Assembly (NCBI RefSeq): GCF_029869925.1 | Contig: NZ_CP118605.1 | Coordinates: 1,240,001-1,304,000 of the forward strand | Direction: 5' to 3' | Length of the DNA: 64,000 nt | Source of the DNA: Microbulbifer bruguierae | GTDB lineage: Bacteria > Pseudomonadota > Gammaproteobacteria > Pseudomonadales > Cellvibrionaceae | Shown: positions 36,487-46,904 of the stretch, one piece after another | How the letters are laid out: each line of letters opens with the position of its first letter | How positions within the stretch are numbered: the stretch's first letter is position 1 | Program-made: the position numbers and the translations under genes | Notes under the pieces: model-generated | What the model was told of the DNA's origin: nothing | Databases searched by the model: none | Seen by the model: the letters and a program-made list of their open reading frames with translations, nothing else

Positions 36487-39400
36487 CTAGTCATCGCCCG
36501 GCTTACTTTTGATCCTTTCCCGCAGTGACTGCACCAGGGCATAGTAAATCGGGACCAGGAATGTGGAAAAAATACTTGCAGCAAGCATGCCACCAAATAC
36601 GGCTAGCCCGAGTGAAACGCGGCTGGCGGCGCCAGCACCTGTGGCAATGACCAACGGAAAAATGCCCAGTACAAACGACAGTGCCGTCATCAGCACCGCG
36701 CGAAAGCGCAGGCGTGTGGCCTGCAGCGCGGCGTCTTCGATGGAGAGGCCCGCATTGCGCTGCACCACTGCAAATTCCACCATCAGAATGGCCGTCTTCG
36801 CCGCCATTGCGATCAGCAATACCAGTCCAATCTGCGTGTATAGATTGTTTTCGTGCCCCACCAGCCAACACGCCAGCAGCGCGCCGGAAATCGCGATGGG
36901 AATTGCCAACAGCACCGCGATGGGAATGGTCCAGCTCTCGTACTGGGCAACCAGAAATAAATAGGCGAACAACACCGCCAGCGAAAACAGGATCGGGACC
37001 ATATTGCCCGCACTGATTTCCTCAAGGCTCGAACCGGTCCACTCGAAGCTGTAGCCCTCAGGCAACTGACGCCCCAGTGCTTCCATCGCCCGCATGGCTT
37101 CACCACTGGAATAGCCCGGGGCTGCGGCGCCGTTGATATTGATGCTGTTATACAGGTTGTAACGATTGACCGCCTGCGGCGCGATGATGGGTTCCAGTTG
37201 TGCCACCGAGCTTACCGGCACCAGACCGCCGCTGTTGGCGCGCACAAAAAATCCACTGAGATCCTGCTCGGTATCACGATACTCCGCATCCGCCTGCGCC
37301 ATTACCTGAAAAAGCTTTCCGTAGAGGTTGAAATCGTTGATGTAGTAACTGCCAAGATAAGTCTGCAAAGTCAGATACACATCCGAAAGGTTCAGGCCGA
37401 GAATGTGGGCCTTGTCCTTGTCCAGGTCCAACCGCAGTTGTGGTGACGCCGCCTGGTAGGTGGTAAACGCCTGCGCAATTTCCGCGCGCTGATTGGCCTC
37501 GCCCAGCAGGCCGTAGAGAACCCCGGTAAATTCCTGGATATCCCGCCCCTGCTGGTCTTCCAGCACATATTCAAAGCCACCGATAGAACCAAGCCCGGGC
37601 AGTGCCGGCGCCGGAAAAGCCTGCACCTGTGCCTCGGACACAGCCGACGCCAGCTGCTGCACCTGGTTCAGAATCACGAATTGATTGAGCTGGGGAGTCG
37701 TGCGCTCCTCCCAGGGAGCCAGGGTCACGATCATAAAGGCGGTATTGGATGCGAGACTGCCCGATAGCAGACTGAAACCGGGTACTGCCATCACGTGTTC
37801 CACCCCGTCGAGTTTGCGGATCTGCTCCGAAAGTCGATCAACTACCGGAGCGGTGCGTTTCAGCGAGGCACCGTCTGGCAGTTGCACGTTCATCATAAAA
37901 GAGCTCTGATCTTCATTGGGAATAAACCCGGTGGGCACCGTGGAGAAGAGCCAGATACAAAGTCCTGCCGAACCGAAAATGGCCAACAGACCGAGCAGTG
38001 GACGTCGTACACAGAAGTGCACGATGCGCTGGTACAGATGGGTGCCACCACGCAGAAAACGGTTGAAAAGCCCGAACAGGCCGGTGAGTTTTTCCCCATG
38101 CTCCCCCTCTCCCCGGGCCGGGCGCAACAGAATGGCACTCAGCGATGGACTCAGAGTGAGCGCGTTGATACTGGAAATAAATACGGCGATCGAAATCGTC
38201 AGCGCAAACTGCTGGTACATTTTTCCGGTGAGCCCCGGCATCAACATCACCGGCACAAATACCGCGAACAGTACGGCCGTGGTGGCAATAACCGGTCCGG
38301 TCACCTCACGCATGGATTCCAACGCCGCGTCGCGCGGTGCGAGCCCTTCGCTCAACAAACGCTGGGTGTTTTCCACCACGATGATGGCATCGTCCACCAC
38401 AATGCCGATGGCAAGAATCAGCGCGAACAGGGTGACCGTATTAATCGTCATACCGAGGACGTACATCACCGCAAAAGTGCCGATCAGGGATACCGGGATA
38501 GCAATGGATGGCACCAGGGTGGCGCGCCAGTCCTGCAAAAAAACGAACACCACAACAATCACCAGCACCAGTGCAATGATCAGTGTTTCGACAACCTCGC
38601 GGATCGACGCGCGCACAAAACTGGTGGTGTCGTATTGAATGACCGCTTCAAGCCCTTCAGGAAACTGCCGGGAAAGTTCCTGCACTTTGGCCTTGATCTC
38701 CTCGGCCACCGCCAGCGCATTGGCCTCCGGCAATTGATAAACAGCGATATTGGCCGCGGGCTTGCCGTCCAGCACGCCGTAAGCGCTGTAGCTCGCGCTG
38801 CCGAGTTCCACCCGGCCAATGTCGCCGATACGTACCATGCCGCCGTCCGGCTTTGCGCGAATGCTGATATTGGAAAATTCTTCCGCGGTTTTAAGCCGCC
38901 CCTGCACGATAATGTTGTACTGGAACTGCTGCTCCTGTTTGATCGGCGGCGCGCCGATTTTTCCCGCGGCCACCTGCACGTTCTGGGTCTGGACTGCGGC
39001 AATCACATCCCCGGCGGTCACATCCAGCGCCGCCATCTTGTCCGGGTTCAGCCACAGGCGCATGGCGAATTGCTGCGAGCCGAGGATCGACACATCACTG
39101 ACGCCATCGACACGCGCCAGTTGGTCCTTGATGAAAATTTCCCCGTAGTTGGCAAGAAACAGGGTATCGAACTGGTCCTCGTTGGAGGTCAGACTGATCA
39201 TCAAGAGGATGGTATTGGAGCGTTTTTCCACAGTGACACCACTGCGAGTCACTTCGCTCGGCAAGCTGGGGGTTGCCTGCTGCACGCGGTTTTGCACATT
39301 GACCTGGGCGATATCGCCGTCGTAACCGCTCTCGAAGGTTACCGTCAGGCTGTAGGTGCCATCATTGCTGCTGGTGGAAGACATGTACTGCATGCCCTCC

Positions 39401-39618
39401 ACGCCGTTGACCTGTGACTCGATCGGTACCGCCACACTGTCGCGCATCACTTCGGCACTGGCACCGGGATAACTGGCGCTGACCACCACGGTGGGAGGTG
39501 CGATATCCGGATACTGCGCAATCGGCAGCTGCGGCAGGCACAGCAAGCCCGCCAGAGTGATCAGAATCGAGATCACCAGGGCAAATCGCGGGCGCCGAAT
39601 GAAGGTGGCGCTGATCAC
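36487..39618 (-). CDS. RND multidrug efflux permease (HAE1 family, AcrB/MexB type)
   Basis: 1043 aa, full length. Twelve membrane helices in two halves; the proton-relay Asp pair is in GIVVDDAIIVVENTQR of helix 4 and the Lys in MAAKTAILMVEFAV of helix 10. The porter and docking domains are present (SYPGASAEVMRDSVAVPIE at the start). It forms a trimer with the adaptor encoded 33 nt upstream. No outer-membrane channel gene lies beside it, so it probably uses a TolC encoded elsewhere. Start is a GTG with AAGG. Confidence 0.96.
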   Translation of the reverse strand: MISATFIRRPRFALVISILITLAGLLCLPQLPIAQYPDIAPPTVVVSASYPGASAEVMRDSVAVPIESQVNGVEGMQYMSSTSSNDGTYSLTVTFESGYDGDIAQVNVQNRVQQATPSLPSEVTRSGVTVEKRSNTILLMISLTSNEDQFDTLFLANYGEIFIKDQLARVDGVSDVSILGSQQFAMRLWLNPDKMAALDVTAGDVIAAVQTQNVQVAAGKIGAPPIKQEQQFQYNIIVQGRLKTAEEFSNISIRAKPDGGMVRIGDIGRVELGSASYSAYGVLDGKPAANIAVYQLPEANALAVAEEIKAKVQELSRQFPEGLEAVIQYDTTSFVRASIREVVETLIIALVLVIVVVFVFLQDWRATLVPSIAIPVSLIGTFAVMYVLGMTINTVTLFALILAIGIVVDDAIIVVENTQRLLSEGLAPRDAALESMREVTGPVIATTAVLFAVFVPVMLMPGLTGKMYQQFALTISIAVFISSINALTLSPSLSAILLRPARGEGEHGEKLTGLFGLFNRFLRGGTHLYQRIVHFCVRRPLLGLLAIFGSAGLCIWLFSTVPTGFIPNEDQSSFMMNVQLPDGASLKRTAPVVDRLSEQIRKLDGVEHVMAVPGFSLLSGSLASNTAFMIVTLAPWEERTTPQLNQFVILNQVQQLASAVSEAQVQAFPAPALPGLGSIGGFEYVLEDQQGRDIQEFTGVLYGLLGEANQRAEIAQAFTTYQAASPQLRLDLDKDKAHILGLNLSDVYLTLQTYLGSYYINDFNLYGKLFQVMAQADAEYRDTEQDLSGFFVRANSGGLVPVSSVAQLEPIIAPQAVNRYNLYNSININGAAAPGYSSGEAMRAMEALGRQLPEGYSFEWTGSSLEEISAGNMVPILFSLAVLFAYLFLVAQYESWTIPIAVLLAIPIAISGALLACWLVGHENNLYTQIGLVLLIAMAAKTAILMVEFAVVQRNAGLSIEDAALQATRLRFRAVLMTALSFVLGIFPLVIATGAGAASRVSLGLAVFGGMLAASIFSTFLVPIYYALVQSLRERIKSKPGDD

Positions 39619-39651
39619 GGCTACATACCTTCCATTCCCTGCGCATTGCGC

Positions 39652-41010
39652 TCACTTACTATCGAAATACGCATCTGGCTCCTGATCACTTTTCGGCTCT
39701 TTCGACAACTCGCCCTCGCCACTGACACCTTCGCGGGCACTGCGGCGCATTTCCGACTCCAGCTGTTTGATATTTGTCTCCTCCTGCGCACCGGCTGCGC
39801 GTCGCTCTTCGGGGGAAATTTCCCCTTCCCTGAACTGCGGCACTGGGCTCTTCTGCTGCGGCGGCGTCTCCTGTTTCAGCCCTTTGTAGGGATTGAGCGC
39901 GGTGTTCTGCGGCGCCACCAGCTTGTCGTTGGCGACCCGCTGCAAACCATTCACAATTACGCGTTCGCCGGCCTTGAGGCCCTTTTCAACGGCCCAAAGA
40001 TCCCCTTCCCGCTGCCCCAATTCCAGATAGCGTTTGTGCGCGATATTGTTGTCGTCCACCACGTATACGAAACGTCCCTGTATGTCTTCCAGCACCGACG
40101 CCTGCGGCACCAGAGGTTTGATGGCGTCACTGCCCTCAAACACGCTGATGGAAACCCGGGCAAATTGTCCCTGTACCAACAGCCGCTCGGGGTTCGGAAA
40201 GCGCGCGCGCACCTTCGCGGAGCCGGTGGTCTGATCGATCTGGTTGTCCACAAACACAATCAAGCCGGGATAGGGGTAATACACCCCGTTGGGCTGCTTT
40301 ATGCGCACATCCCGCGTAACCGGTGTCTGTCCCGCCTGCCGGCGCAGTTCGGCCTCGGACTGCACCGCAAACAGGCGGTTTTCCGGCACGTCGAAGGACA
40401 CGTAAATCGGGTCCATGCGCACGATGGAGGTAAGGGGTTCTGTACTGGGGCCGACGAGGGAACCCTCGGTGAATTCAGAGCGACCGATCAGGCCGGTGAG
40501 GGGGGCGCGGATTTCGGTATAGGAGAGATTGAGCTGCGCGGCTTCCACGTCCGCCTGTGTGGCGGCCACCCTGGATTCCGCTTCTTCGAAGGTGCCCGTC
40601 AGTTCGTCCATCTGCACCTTGCTGATGGCTCCGGTTTCAACCAGCTGGCGTCCGCGCTGGAAATTGCGCTTGGCAATCTGCAGCGCGGAGCGCGCCTGGG
40701 CGAGATTGGCGCGCTGGTTGTCGAGTGCGGCGATATAGGGTTTCGGGTCTATCTGGTATAGAAGCTCCCCCTGCTGCACCATCTGCCCTTCAATGAAATT
40801 CCGGCTTTCGATATACCCCTCGACCCGGGGACGCACCTTGAACTCGTCGGTGGCCTCGACGCGGCCAACGTATTCGTAACGGGGTACTACTTGATGGGTG
40901 CGCACGGCGAGCACTTCAACCGGTGGCGCTTTCGGTGCAGGCGGCTCCATTTTTTTTGCGCAGCCAAAAATGGCGAGCGACAACATCAGAAATATCGGAA
41001 AACGCGCCAT
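39652..41010 (-). CDS. RND periplasmic adaptor (membrane fusion lipoprotein)
   Basis: 452 aa. Signal with lipobox FGCAKK, then hairpin, lipoyl and beta-barrel domains (VEGYIESRNFIEGQMVQQGE, and NLSYTEIRAPLTGLIGRSEF). The C-terminal 60 residues form an unusually long, charged, Glu/Gln-rich tail (GEISPEERRAAGAQEETNIK) beyond the usual end of AcrA/MexA. First gene of an operon with the RND permease. Confidence 0.95.
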   Translation of the reverse strand: MARFPIFLMLSLAIFGCAKKMEPPAPKAPPVEVLAVRTHQVVPRYEYVGRVEATDEFKVRPRVEGYIESRNFIEGQMVQQGELLYQIDPKPYIAALDNQRANLAQARSALQIAKRNFQRGRQLVETGAISKVQMDELTGTFEEAESRVAATQADVEAAQLNLSYTEIRAPLTGLIGRSEFTEGSLVGPSTEPLTSIVRMDPIYVSFDVPENRLFAVQSEAELRRQAGQTPVTRDVRIKQPNGVYYPYPGLIVFVDNQIDQTTGSAKVRARFPNPERLLVQGQFARVSISVFEGSDAIKPLVPQASVLEDIQGRFVYVVDDNNIAHKRYLELGQREGDLWAVEKGLKAGERVIVNGLQRVANDKLVAPQNTALNPYKGLKQETPPQQKSPVPQFREGEISPEERRAAGAQEETNIKQLESEMRRSAREGVSGEGELSKEPKSDQEPDAYFDSK

Positions 41011-41117
41011 GGGCTAACAACCACTGCCTGCCTACTAAGTGGAATGACCTCTTTCCACTATAGGCAAGACGCTGCCATCGGGCTGGCACAGTCCGGTTCC
41101 GCGGGTATACTTGCGCC

Positions 41118-41654
41118 ATGAAATTTTGCAGCCATTGCGGCCATACCGTTGTTTTCGAGATCCCCGCCGGGGACGACCGCCCCCGCCACCTGTGCCCGGA
41201 TTGCGGAGCCATTCACTACGTAAACCCGCGGGTCATCGTCGGCGTGTTACCCTACCTGGGCGACCGGGTTTTACTGTGCAGACGCGCCATAGAACCCCGC
41301 TACGGGCTCTGGACTCTTCCAGCGGGATTTATGGAAAACGGCGAGAGCAGTGAACAGGGCGCCCTGAGAGAATCCTGGGAGGAGGCCCGCGCTAAGATTC
41401 GCGTCGACGAACTTTTCTCGGTGTATGACATTCCCCATATCAATCAGGTGTACCTGATGTACCGGGGCGAATTGACCGACACCCATTTCGGACCCGGACC
41501 CGAGTCGCTGGAAGTGGAATTGTTTGAAGAAAAACACATCCCCTGGGAGGAAATGGCCTTTCCGGTGATGACGCAGACCCTCAGGCACTATTTCAGTGAT
41601 CGAGCGAAAGGGATTTTCGGGCTACACCGGGGAGTGATTGAGCGCAAGCTTTAA
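41118..41654 (+). CDS. Nudix hydrolase with N-terminal zinc ribbon
   Basis: 178 aa. Residues 4-7 (CSHC) and 26-29 (CPDC) form a zinc ribbon like that of NADH pyrophosphatases. The Nudix box GFMENGESSEQGALRESWEE is complete. It lacks the NudC SQPWPFPxS motif, so the substrate may be ADP-ribose, a dinucleotide or another nucleotide derivative. Divergent from the RND operon with a 107-nt shared promoter region. Confidence 0.9.
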   Translation: MKFCSHCGHTVVFEIPAGDDRPRHLCPDCGAIHYVNPRVIVGVLPYLGDRVLLCRRAIEPRYGLWTLPAGFMENGESSEQGALRESWEEARAKIRVDELFSVYDIPHINQVYLMYRGELTDTHFGPGPESLEVELFEEKHIPWEEMAFPVMTQTLRHYFSDRAKGIFGLHRGVIERKL

Positions 41655-41703
41655 ACCGATCTGGACGCTGGCTCCAGGCTTTTGCCGGGATGATTCTGCC
41701 CAC

Positions 41704-42021
41704 TTAAGCGCAGCGTTCGTCCAGTTTCCATAAATCAAACGCAGGCTCTTCGTAGGGATGCGCACTGCGCATGGCCGCCAGCACGGCATCCACCACCTCA
41801 TCTGCGCACACCGTTTCCACGCGATACTCTGCCACCTGTTCCACCTCCCCGTGCTGACCGATAAATGGCTGACTGCCATCCAGGGGGCGGAACTGGCCGG
41901 TGCCAAGCACCTGCCAGCAACAGCTGTCGTAATCACCGATGCGCCCGGCACCCGCGGCAAACAGGGCCTGCTTGACGGGCTCCAGGTGCGATTCGGGGAT
42001 GTAGACACAGAGCTTGAACAT
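41704..42021 (-). CDS. NIF3/YqfO C-terminal-domain-like protein
   Basis: 105 aa from the ATG at 42019-42021 (CGGGG upstream); a GTG at 42033 is an alternative. The whole protein corresponds to the CutA-like insert domain of NIF3/YqfO proteins: KLCVYIPESHLEPVKQALF at the start, GRIGDYDSCCWQVLGTGQF in the middle, and RSAHPYEEPAFDLW near the end. Function unknown; perhaps a metal-related trimer. Confidence 0.88.
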   Translation of the reverse strand: MFKLCVYIPESHLEPVKQALFAAGAGRIGDYDSCCWQVLGTGQFRPLDGSQPFIGQHGEVEQVAEYRVETVCADEVVDAVLAAMRSAHPYEEPAFDLWKLDERCA

Positions 42022-42047
42022 GGCCCCGGACACTGACCGTTCGCCGC

Positions 42048-42908
42048 TCAGAACAACAGGGTCATCAGCTTGCGCTGATAAGTCGTGGCCACTGGATCAC
42101 CGGCGCCCAGCGCCTTGACGATATCCAGGTAGGCCTGTTTGGCGGCGCCATCGGCGAACCCCAGGTCCTTGCGCAGTAGTTGCAACAGCGTCTCCAGCGC
42201 TTCTTCATGACGGTCCGCCTGACTCAGCTGTACCGCCAGCTTGTAGGCGGCTTCCTGGTCGTCTGGGTTATCCGCCAGTGTCTGCTGCAGTGATTTGATT
42301 TCCGGGGAATCTGCAGCCTGTTGTTTCAGTTCCAGCTGCGCCAGCAATTGCTGGTAATCCGCATCCTGATCGGCCATCAGGATTTTACCCAGTATCTGCT
42401 CGGCATCTTTTACCCGATTTTTCTCCAGCAGCACCGCGGCGTATTGCTTGGCAATATCCGCGCGCTCACCGGAGTCGGAGTAGGCCTGGCGCAGGATTGG
42501 CAAGGCTTCATCGAGATTGCCCTCCCCGATCATTTGCTGCGCTTGCTGCAATTGGATGTCCCAGGGGGCAGGCAAGTACTTGTCCAGCATCTCGCGAATC
42601 TGCCTCTCCGGTTGCGCACCGGCAAAACCGTCTACCGGCTGACCGTCTTTCAGCACCATCACCGTCGGCAGGCTGCGCACTCCCAACTGTCCGGCCAGAG
42701 CCTGTTCGGTGTCCGCATTCAGTTTGGCGAGAAGGAACTGACCGGCATATTCCGCAGCCAATTTTTCCAGCACCGGCATCAGCTGTTTGCAGGGTTCACA
42801 CCAGTCGGCCCATACATCGACCACAACCGGGCGCTTCATGGACTCTTCGATCAGTACCTGCTGGGCGTTATGGGCCGTTACGTCGACAATAAATTCTTCC
42901 ACTGTCAT
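42048..42908 (-). CDS. cnoX: CnoX/YbbN-like thioredoxin-TPR chaperedoxin
   Basis: 286 aa. An N-terminal thioredoxin domain has the active site WCEPC (residues about 37-41, in WADWCEPCKQL), followed by TPR helices to the end. In E. coli CnoX protects substrates from oxidative aggregation and hands them to GroEL/DnaK; here the CxxC is intact, so it may also reduce disulfides. Monocistronic, next to rluB. Confidence 0.9.
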   Translation of the reverse strand: MTVEEFIVDVTAHNAQQVLIEESMKRPVVVDVWADWCEPCKQLMPVLEKLAAEYAGQFLLAKLNADTEQALAGQLGVRSLPTVMVLKDGQPVDGFAGAQPERQIREMLDKYLPAPWDIQLQQAQQMIGEGNLDEALPILRQAYSDSGERADIAKQYAAVLLEKNRVKDAEQILGKILMADQDADYQQLLAQLELKQQAADSPEIKSLQQTLADNPDDQEAAYKLAVQLSQADRHEEALETLLQLLRKDLGFADGAAKQAYLDIVKALGAGDPVATTYQRKLMTLLF

Positions 42909-42971
42909 TCCTGAATTCTGTTCGTGCTTTCCGTATTCCGGCTTGAATGAGTATCTGAATACAAGGCGGCG

Positions 42972-44054
42972 CTATTTGCCGGAGCGTTTTGTATGGCGCT
43001 GCGCACCGCTTTTTGGCGGGCTCTTTTTACTCGGAGACTTGCCCGGAGTCTTACCCGGTACCTCTCTCGGTACCTCTCTCGGTGCATCTCTCCTTGATGC
43101 ATCTCTCCTGGATGTCTCTCTGCTCGATGTCTCTCTCGGTACATCTCTCGATGCCCTTCCCGGCGCCCTGCTCTGAGCCGGTTTCGCCGGCGCATCCTTG
43201 ACCGGCGCGCGGCTTCCCGCAGGTGCGGTCGGTTTGCGCAGTTTGCGGCGCTGGCGCTGGAGGGTTTCCTTTTCCGATTGCGTCAGCGGGCGCTGCCCCA
43301 GCTTTGGCAGGCCGGCAGTGATACAGAGGTCGTCGATCTCCTTCGGCTCCATTTCTATCCACTGTCCCACGCGCACATGGGAGGGGATAAATACGCTGCC
43401 GTAGCGCACACGCTTCAGGCGGCTGACCCGCACCCCCTGGGACTCCCACAGGCGTCGCACTTCGCGGTTGCGCCCCTCCATGACTACGCAGTAGAACCAG
43501 CGGTTGGTACCCTCGCCGCCGCTCTCCACAATATCGGTAAAGCGTGCCTGGCCGTCATCCAGCAATACACCTTTGGTAAGACGCCTTTTCATTTCATCAT
43601 CGACATGCCCCTGAATCCGCACCAGGTATTCACGGTCGATCACCGACGACGGATGCATCAACTTGTTGGCCAGCTCACCGCTGTTGGTGAACAGCAGCAG
43701 ACCGCTGGTGTTGAAGTCCAGTCGCCCTACGGAAATCCAGCGGCCACTTTTCAGTCTCGGCAGCCGGTCATAGACCGTCGGCCGGCCTTCCGGATCATGG
43801 CGGGAGCAGATTTCGCCGATCGGCTTGTTGTACAACAGAACCCGCAGGCGGTTTTCTTCGCCGCCGGAGAGACGCTTACCGTCAAATTCGATGTTGTCGT
43901 CTTCGGTAACCCGCTCGCCTAGACCGGCAACCTGACCGTTGACTGTAACTCTGCCAGCTTCGATGGCCCGCTCCATTTCCCGTCGCGAGCCCAGGCCCGC
44001 GCGGGCCAGTACTTTTTGCAGTTTTTCGCCAACTGGCGCTGCGTCATTACTCAT
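42972..44054 (-). CDS. rluB: 23S rRNA pseudouridine(2605) synthase RluB
   Basis: 360 aa. S4 domain ([21 protein letters not shown]), then a RsuA-family catalytic domain with the Asp in [16 protein letters not shown]. RluB modifies U2605 of 23S rRNA. The C-terminal 90 residues are a basic tail of short Arg/Glu/Asp/Ser repeats, encoded by imperfect 12-bp tandem repeats (about 43065-43150), likely expanding by slippage. The start overlaps the scpB stop by 4 bp. Confidence 0.96.
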   Translation of the reverse strand: MSNDAAPVGEKLQKVLARAGLGSRREMERAIEAGRVTVNGQVAGLGERVTEDDNIEFDGKRLSGGEENRLRVLLYNKPIGEICSRHDPEGRPTVYDRLPRLKSGRWISVGRLDFNTSGLLLFTNSGELANKLMHPSSVIDREYLVRIQGHVDDEMKRRLTKGVLLDDGQARFTDIVESGGEGTNRWFYCVVMEGRNREVRRLWESQGVRVSRLKRVRYGSVFIPSHVRVGQWIEMEPKEIDDLCITAGLPKLGQRPLTQSEKETLQRQRRKLRKPTAPAGSRAPVKDAPAKPAQSRAPGRASRDVPRETSSRETSRRDASRRDAPREVPREVPGKTPGKSPSKKSPPKSGAQRHTKRSGK

Positions 44055-44899
44055 GTATTGAGAGTTTCCGATGAATTGTGTGATTCCGGGGAATTGTGTT
44101 CGTCTTCATCCAATGGCTGCGGTGCTTGCCCCGCCTGCGCGCTGGATTCCCCTTCCGTTTCGGCGGTTTCGCCTTCGTATTCCGTCTCTACAGGGTAGTC
44201 CTGTTCTGCGTCGGATTGTTCAACGTCATGGCCAGGTAAATCGGTCGCTGCGCCGTCTGCAGGGTTGTTGTCCGCATCGGATTCCTCCTCTGCGCCTTCG
44301 GCAGCGGCGGGCACCTCTCCCCCCAGGTCCAGGGCCGCGTTCAGGCTCTCGATATCCCGGATCTCCGCGAGCGTGGGCAGCTCTTCGAGACTCTTCAAAT
44401 TGAAGTAATCGAGAAACTCCCGGGTGGTGGCATACAGCGATGGTTTGCCGGGAACATCCCGGTGCCCCACCACCTTGATCCAGCCTCGCTCGGACAGGCT
44501 TTTGACAATATGGGAACTGACCGCAACCCCACGGATTTCCTCGATATCACCGCGCGTGATCGGCTGGCGATAGGCAATGATGGCAAGGGTTTCCAGCGTG
44601 GCGCGGGAGTATTTCTGGGGCTTTTCCTCCCACAATTTGTTGACCCAGGGCGCCAGGTCCTCGGGCACCTGGAAGCGCCAACCGCTGGCGATCTGGCGAA
44701 GCTCAAAACCGCGCTCGGCGCAGTCTTCCGCGATTTGCTCCAGTACGGCTTTCAACTCGGCCTTTTCCGGACGCTCGCCCTCGTCGATCAGCGACAGCAG
44801 GCGATCTTCAGACAGAGGCTGGGCCGCAGCCAGCAGGGCGCCTTCCACGATCCGGCGCAATAATTCCGGGGCAATACTCATCTCGTTGCGTTCACTCAT
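44051..44899 (-). CDS. scpB: Segregation and condensation protein ScpB
   Basis: 282 aa. Two winged-helix domains (residues about 8-180; [20 protein letters not shown] type start and [20 protein letters not shown]) that close the SMC/MukB-like condensin ring with ScpA. The last 100 residues are a long acidic, low-complexity tail. Part of the trpH-yciO-scpA-scpB-rluB cluster. Confidence 0.96.
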   Translation of the reverse strand: MSERNEMSIAPELLRRIVEGALLAAAQPLSEDRLLSLIDEGERPEKAELKAVLEQIAEDCAERGFELRQIASGWRFQVPEDLAPWVNKLWEEKPQKYSRATLETLAIIAYRQPITRGDIEEIRGVAVSSHIVKSLSERGWIKVVGHRDVPGKPSLYATTREFLDYFNLKSLEELPTLAEIRDIESLNAALDLGGEVPAAAEGAEEESDADNNPADGAATDLPGHDVEQSDAEQDYPVETEYEGETAETEGESSAQAGQAPQPLDEDEHNSPESHNSSETLNT

Positions 44900-44902
44900 A
44901 AA

Positions 44903-46195
44903 TCAGCGGAAGTCCTGCGGATCTTGCGCGGTTTCAGCACTGGGTTCTTGTTCTTGTTCGGTTTCGGGCTCGAGCAGCTCATAGCTGTACTGGTAGCGCA
45001 CTTCCTCGCCGGCAGTATCCACTTCCTCCAGATCGGCCAGGTCGGCTTCCTCGAGGCCGGACTCATCGGTCCCGGGTTCGCGTTGATCTGCGGAAACTTC
45101 GACAGCCAGCGAATCGTCTGCGGTATCGTTTTCCACACTTTCTTCAGCGTCGGCAAATACCGGAGCTATCTGCTCGTCCTCATCGTCCAAATCGTCCCAG
45201 TCGTCGGCGGGGCGCTCCACCTCACCGCGAGCGCGCACGTGAATCGCGCCAAACGACTCGTTCTGCACCAGCTCAACCAGGGATTCTTTCACCAGCTCCA
45301 TAACCGCGAGGAAGGTAACCACAACCCCCAGTCTCCCTTCCTCTGCGCGGAACAGGCTGACGAACGGCACAAACTGGCCGTGGCGGATTTTGTCCAGAAC
45401 CTGCGTCATCCGCTCACGGGTGGAAAGCTTTTCTTTTTCCACCTGGTGGCTTTCAAACATGTCGGCGCGGCGCAACACGTCTGCCAACGCGACCAGTACC
45501 TCTTTCAGGTTCACTTCCGGTTCCGGCCGGGTCAGCTTGCGGTCCGGACCGGTAGCGCTGGCCTGATGGATGTCTCGGCCCATACGGGGCAGTTCGTCCA
45601 TGTCTTCGGCGGCCGTTTTGAAGCGCTCGTATTCCTGCAGGCGACGGATCAGGGCGGCGCGGGGGTCTTCCCCGTCCTCCTCTTCCGCTTCCGGCGGGCG
45701 CGGCAGCAGCATCCGGGACTTGATCTCCGCCAGCATGGCAGCCATCACCAGATATTCCGCCGCCAGCTCGAAGCGCATGGAGGTCATCATTTCCACGTAG
45801 CCCATGTACTGGCGGGTGATATCGGCCACGTTGATCTCGAGAATATCGAGATTCTGGCGACGAATCAGGTACAGCAGCAGGTCGAGCGGCCCTTCGAAGG
45901 CCTCAAGAATGACTTCCAGGGCATCTGGTGGGATATAGAGGTCACTGGGCAGATCGGTAAACGCCTTGCCCGCTACCATGGCGAAAGGCATTTCGCCCTG
46001 TCGCGGCCCGGTGGGCTGGGCGCCTGCGTCGGACGAGGGCTCACCAGCTCCAGCAGATGTTTCAGCGCCGGATTTTTCAGCGTCTATAACATCAGTATCG
46101 TTGACATCGTCGACCGCATCGCCGGGCAGGGCTTCCACCGCCGCCTCTTCGGCATCGCCGGGTACAACAGTTTCTAATAATTCTTCACTGGACAC
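44903..46195 (-). CDS. scpA: Segregation and condensation protein ScpA
   Basis: 430 aa from a GTG at 46193-46195 (AAGGA 6 nt upstream); a TTG at 46219 is less likely. This kleisin links SMC heads. The core FEGPLDLLLYLIRRQNLDIL and RMLLPRPPEAEEEDGEDPRA is typical. It is unusual in having about 70 acidic residues before the core and another 100 acidic residues after it, much longer than the usual 250-280 aa. Confidence 0.95.
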   Translation of the reverse strand: MSSEELLETVVPGDAEEAAVEALPGDAVDDVNDTDVIDAEKSGAETSAGAGEPSSDAGAQPTGPRQGEMPFAMVAGKAFTDLPSDLYIPPDALEVILEAFEGPLDLLLYLIRRQNLDILEINVADITRQYMGYVEMMTSMRFELAAEYLVMAAMLAEIKSRMLLPRPPEAEEEDGEDPRAALIRRLQEYERFKTAAEDMDELPRMGRDIHQASATGPDRKLTRPEPEVNLKEVLVALADVLRRADMFESHQVEKEKLSTRERMTQVLDKIRHGQFVPFVSLFRAEEGRLGVVVTFLAVMELVKESLVELVQNESFGAIHVRARGEVERPADDWDDLDDEDEQIAPVFADAEESVENDTADDSLAVEVSADQREPGTDESGLEEADLADLEEVDTAGEEVRYQYSYELLEPETEQEQEPSAETAQDPQDFR

Positions 46196-46240
46196 ACTGC
46201 AGTCCTTCGGCAAAACCAAACGGGCGATTATACATCAGTG

Positions 46241-46864
46241 TCAGCCGAGAATTTCATCAATCGCACCGCACCCCTGCCGCACCAGAACTGGCTCATCACC
46301 GGTCAGGTCGACCACCGTGGTGGCCTCAAGACCACAGAAGCCACCATCAATCACCAGCTCAACCTGGTGCTCCAGGGTATCCCGAATATCGTATGGGTCT
46401 GTGAGGGGCTGCTCGTCACCGGGCATGATCAGGCTGCAGCTCATAAGGGGCTCCCCCAGGGTGGCGATCAGCCCCTGTACAATGGCGTTATCCGGCACTC
46501 GCAGGCCGATGGTTTTGCGCTTCGCCTGCACCAGGCGGCGCGGCACTTCCGAAGTGGCGGGCATAATGAAGGTATAGGGACCGGGAGTGTGGTTCTTCAG
46601 CAGACGGAACATCTGATTGTCCACCTTGGCGTAGCTCGCCAACTCCGAAAGATCCCGGCACATCAGGGTAAAGTTGTGGTTTTTGTCCAGCTGGCGCAGG
46701 GCGCGAATACGCTCCACCGCAAGCTTTTCCCCCAGCCGGCAACCAATGGCGTAAGCGGAGTCAGTGGGAAATACAATCACCCCTCCGGCGGCAACGATAT
46801 CGGCGGCCTGACTGATCAGCCTTGCCTGCGGGTTGTCCGGATGAATCTGGAAAAACTGCGCCAC
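46241..46864 (-). CDS. yciO: Sua5/YciO/YrdC family protein (YciO type)
   Basis: 207 aa from the GTG at 46862-46864 with AGGGGGT; the long upstream frame is not coding. Starts AQFFQIHPDNPQARLISQAA as in YciO. The family fold makes threonylcarbamoyl-AMP, but YciO's own role in tRNA t6A synthesis is weak or unclear. Follows the RNase AM gene by 40 nt. Confidence 0.92.
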   Translation of the reverse strand: MAQFFQIHPDNPQARLISQAADIVAAGGVIVFPTDSAYAIGCRLGEKLAVERIRALRQLDKNHNFTLMCRDLSELASYAKVDNQMFRLLKNHTPGPYTFIMPATSEVPRRLVQAKRKTIGLRVPDNAIVQGLIATLGEPLMSCSLIMPGDEQPLTDPYDIRDTLEHQVELVIDGGFCGLEATTVVDLTGDEPVLVRQGCGAIDEILG

Positions 46865-46904
46865 TATTACCCCCTGTAATCTCTCAATTTCACGGCGCCG
46901 CATG

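Noticed and set aside
37795..39417. 540-codon frame opposite the RND permease
   Set aside because: Antisense shadow, low-complexity His/Gln-rich translation.
44924..46177. 417-codon frame opposite scpA
   Set aside because: Antisense shadow of scpA.
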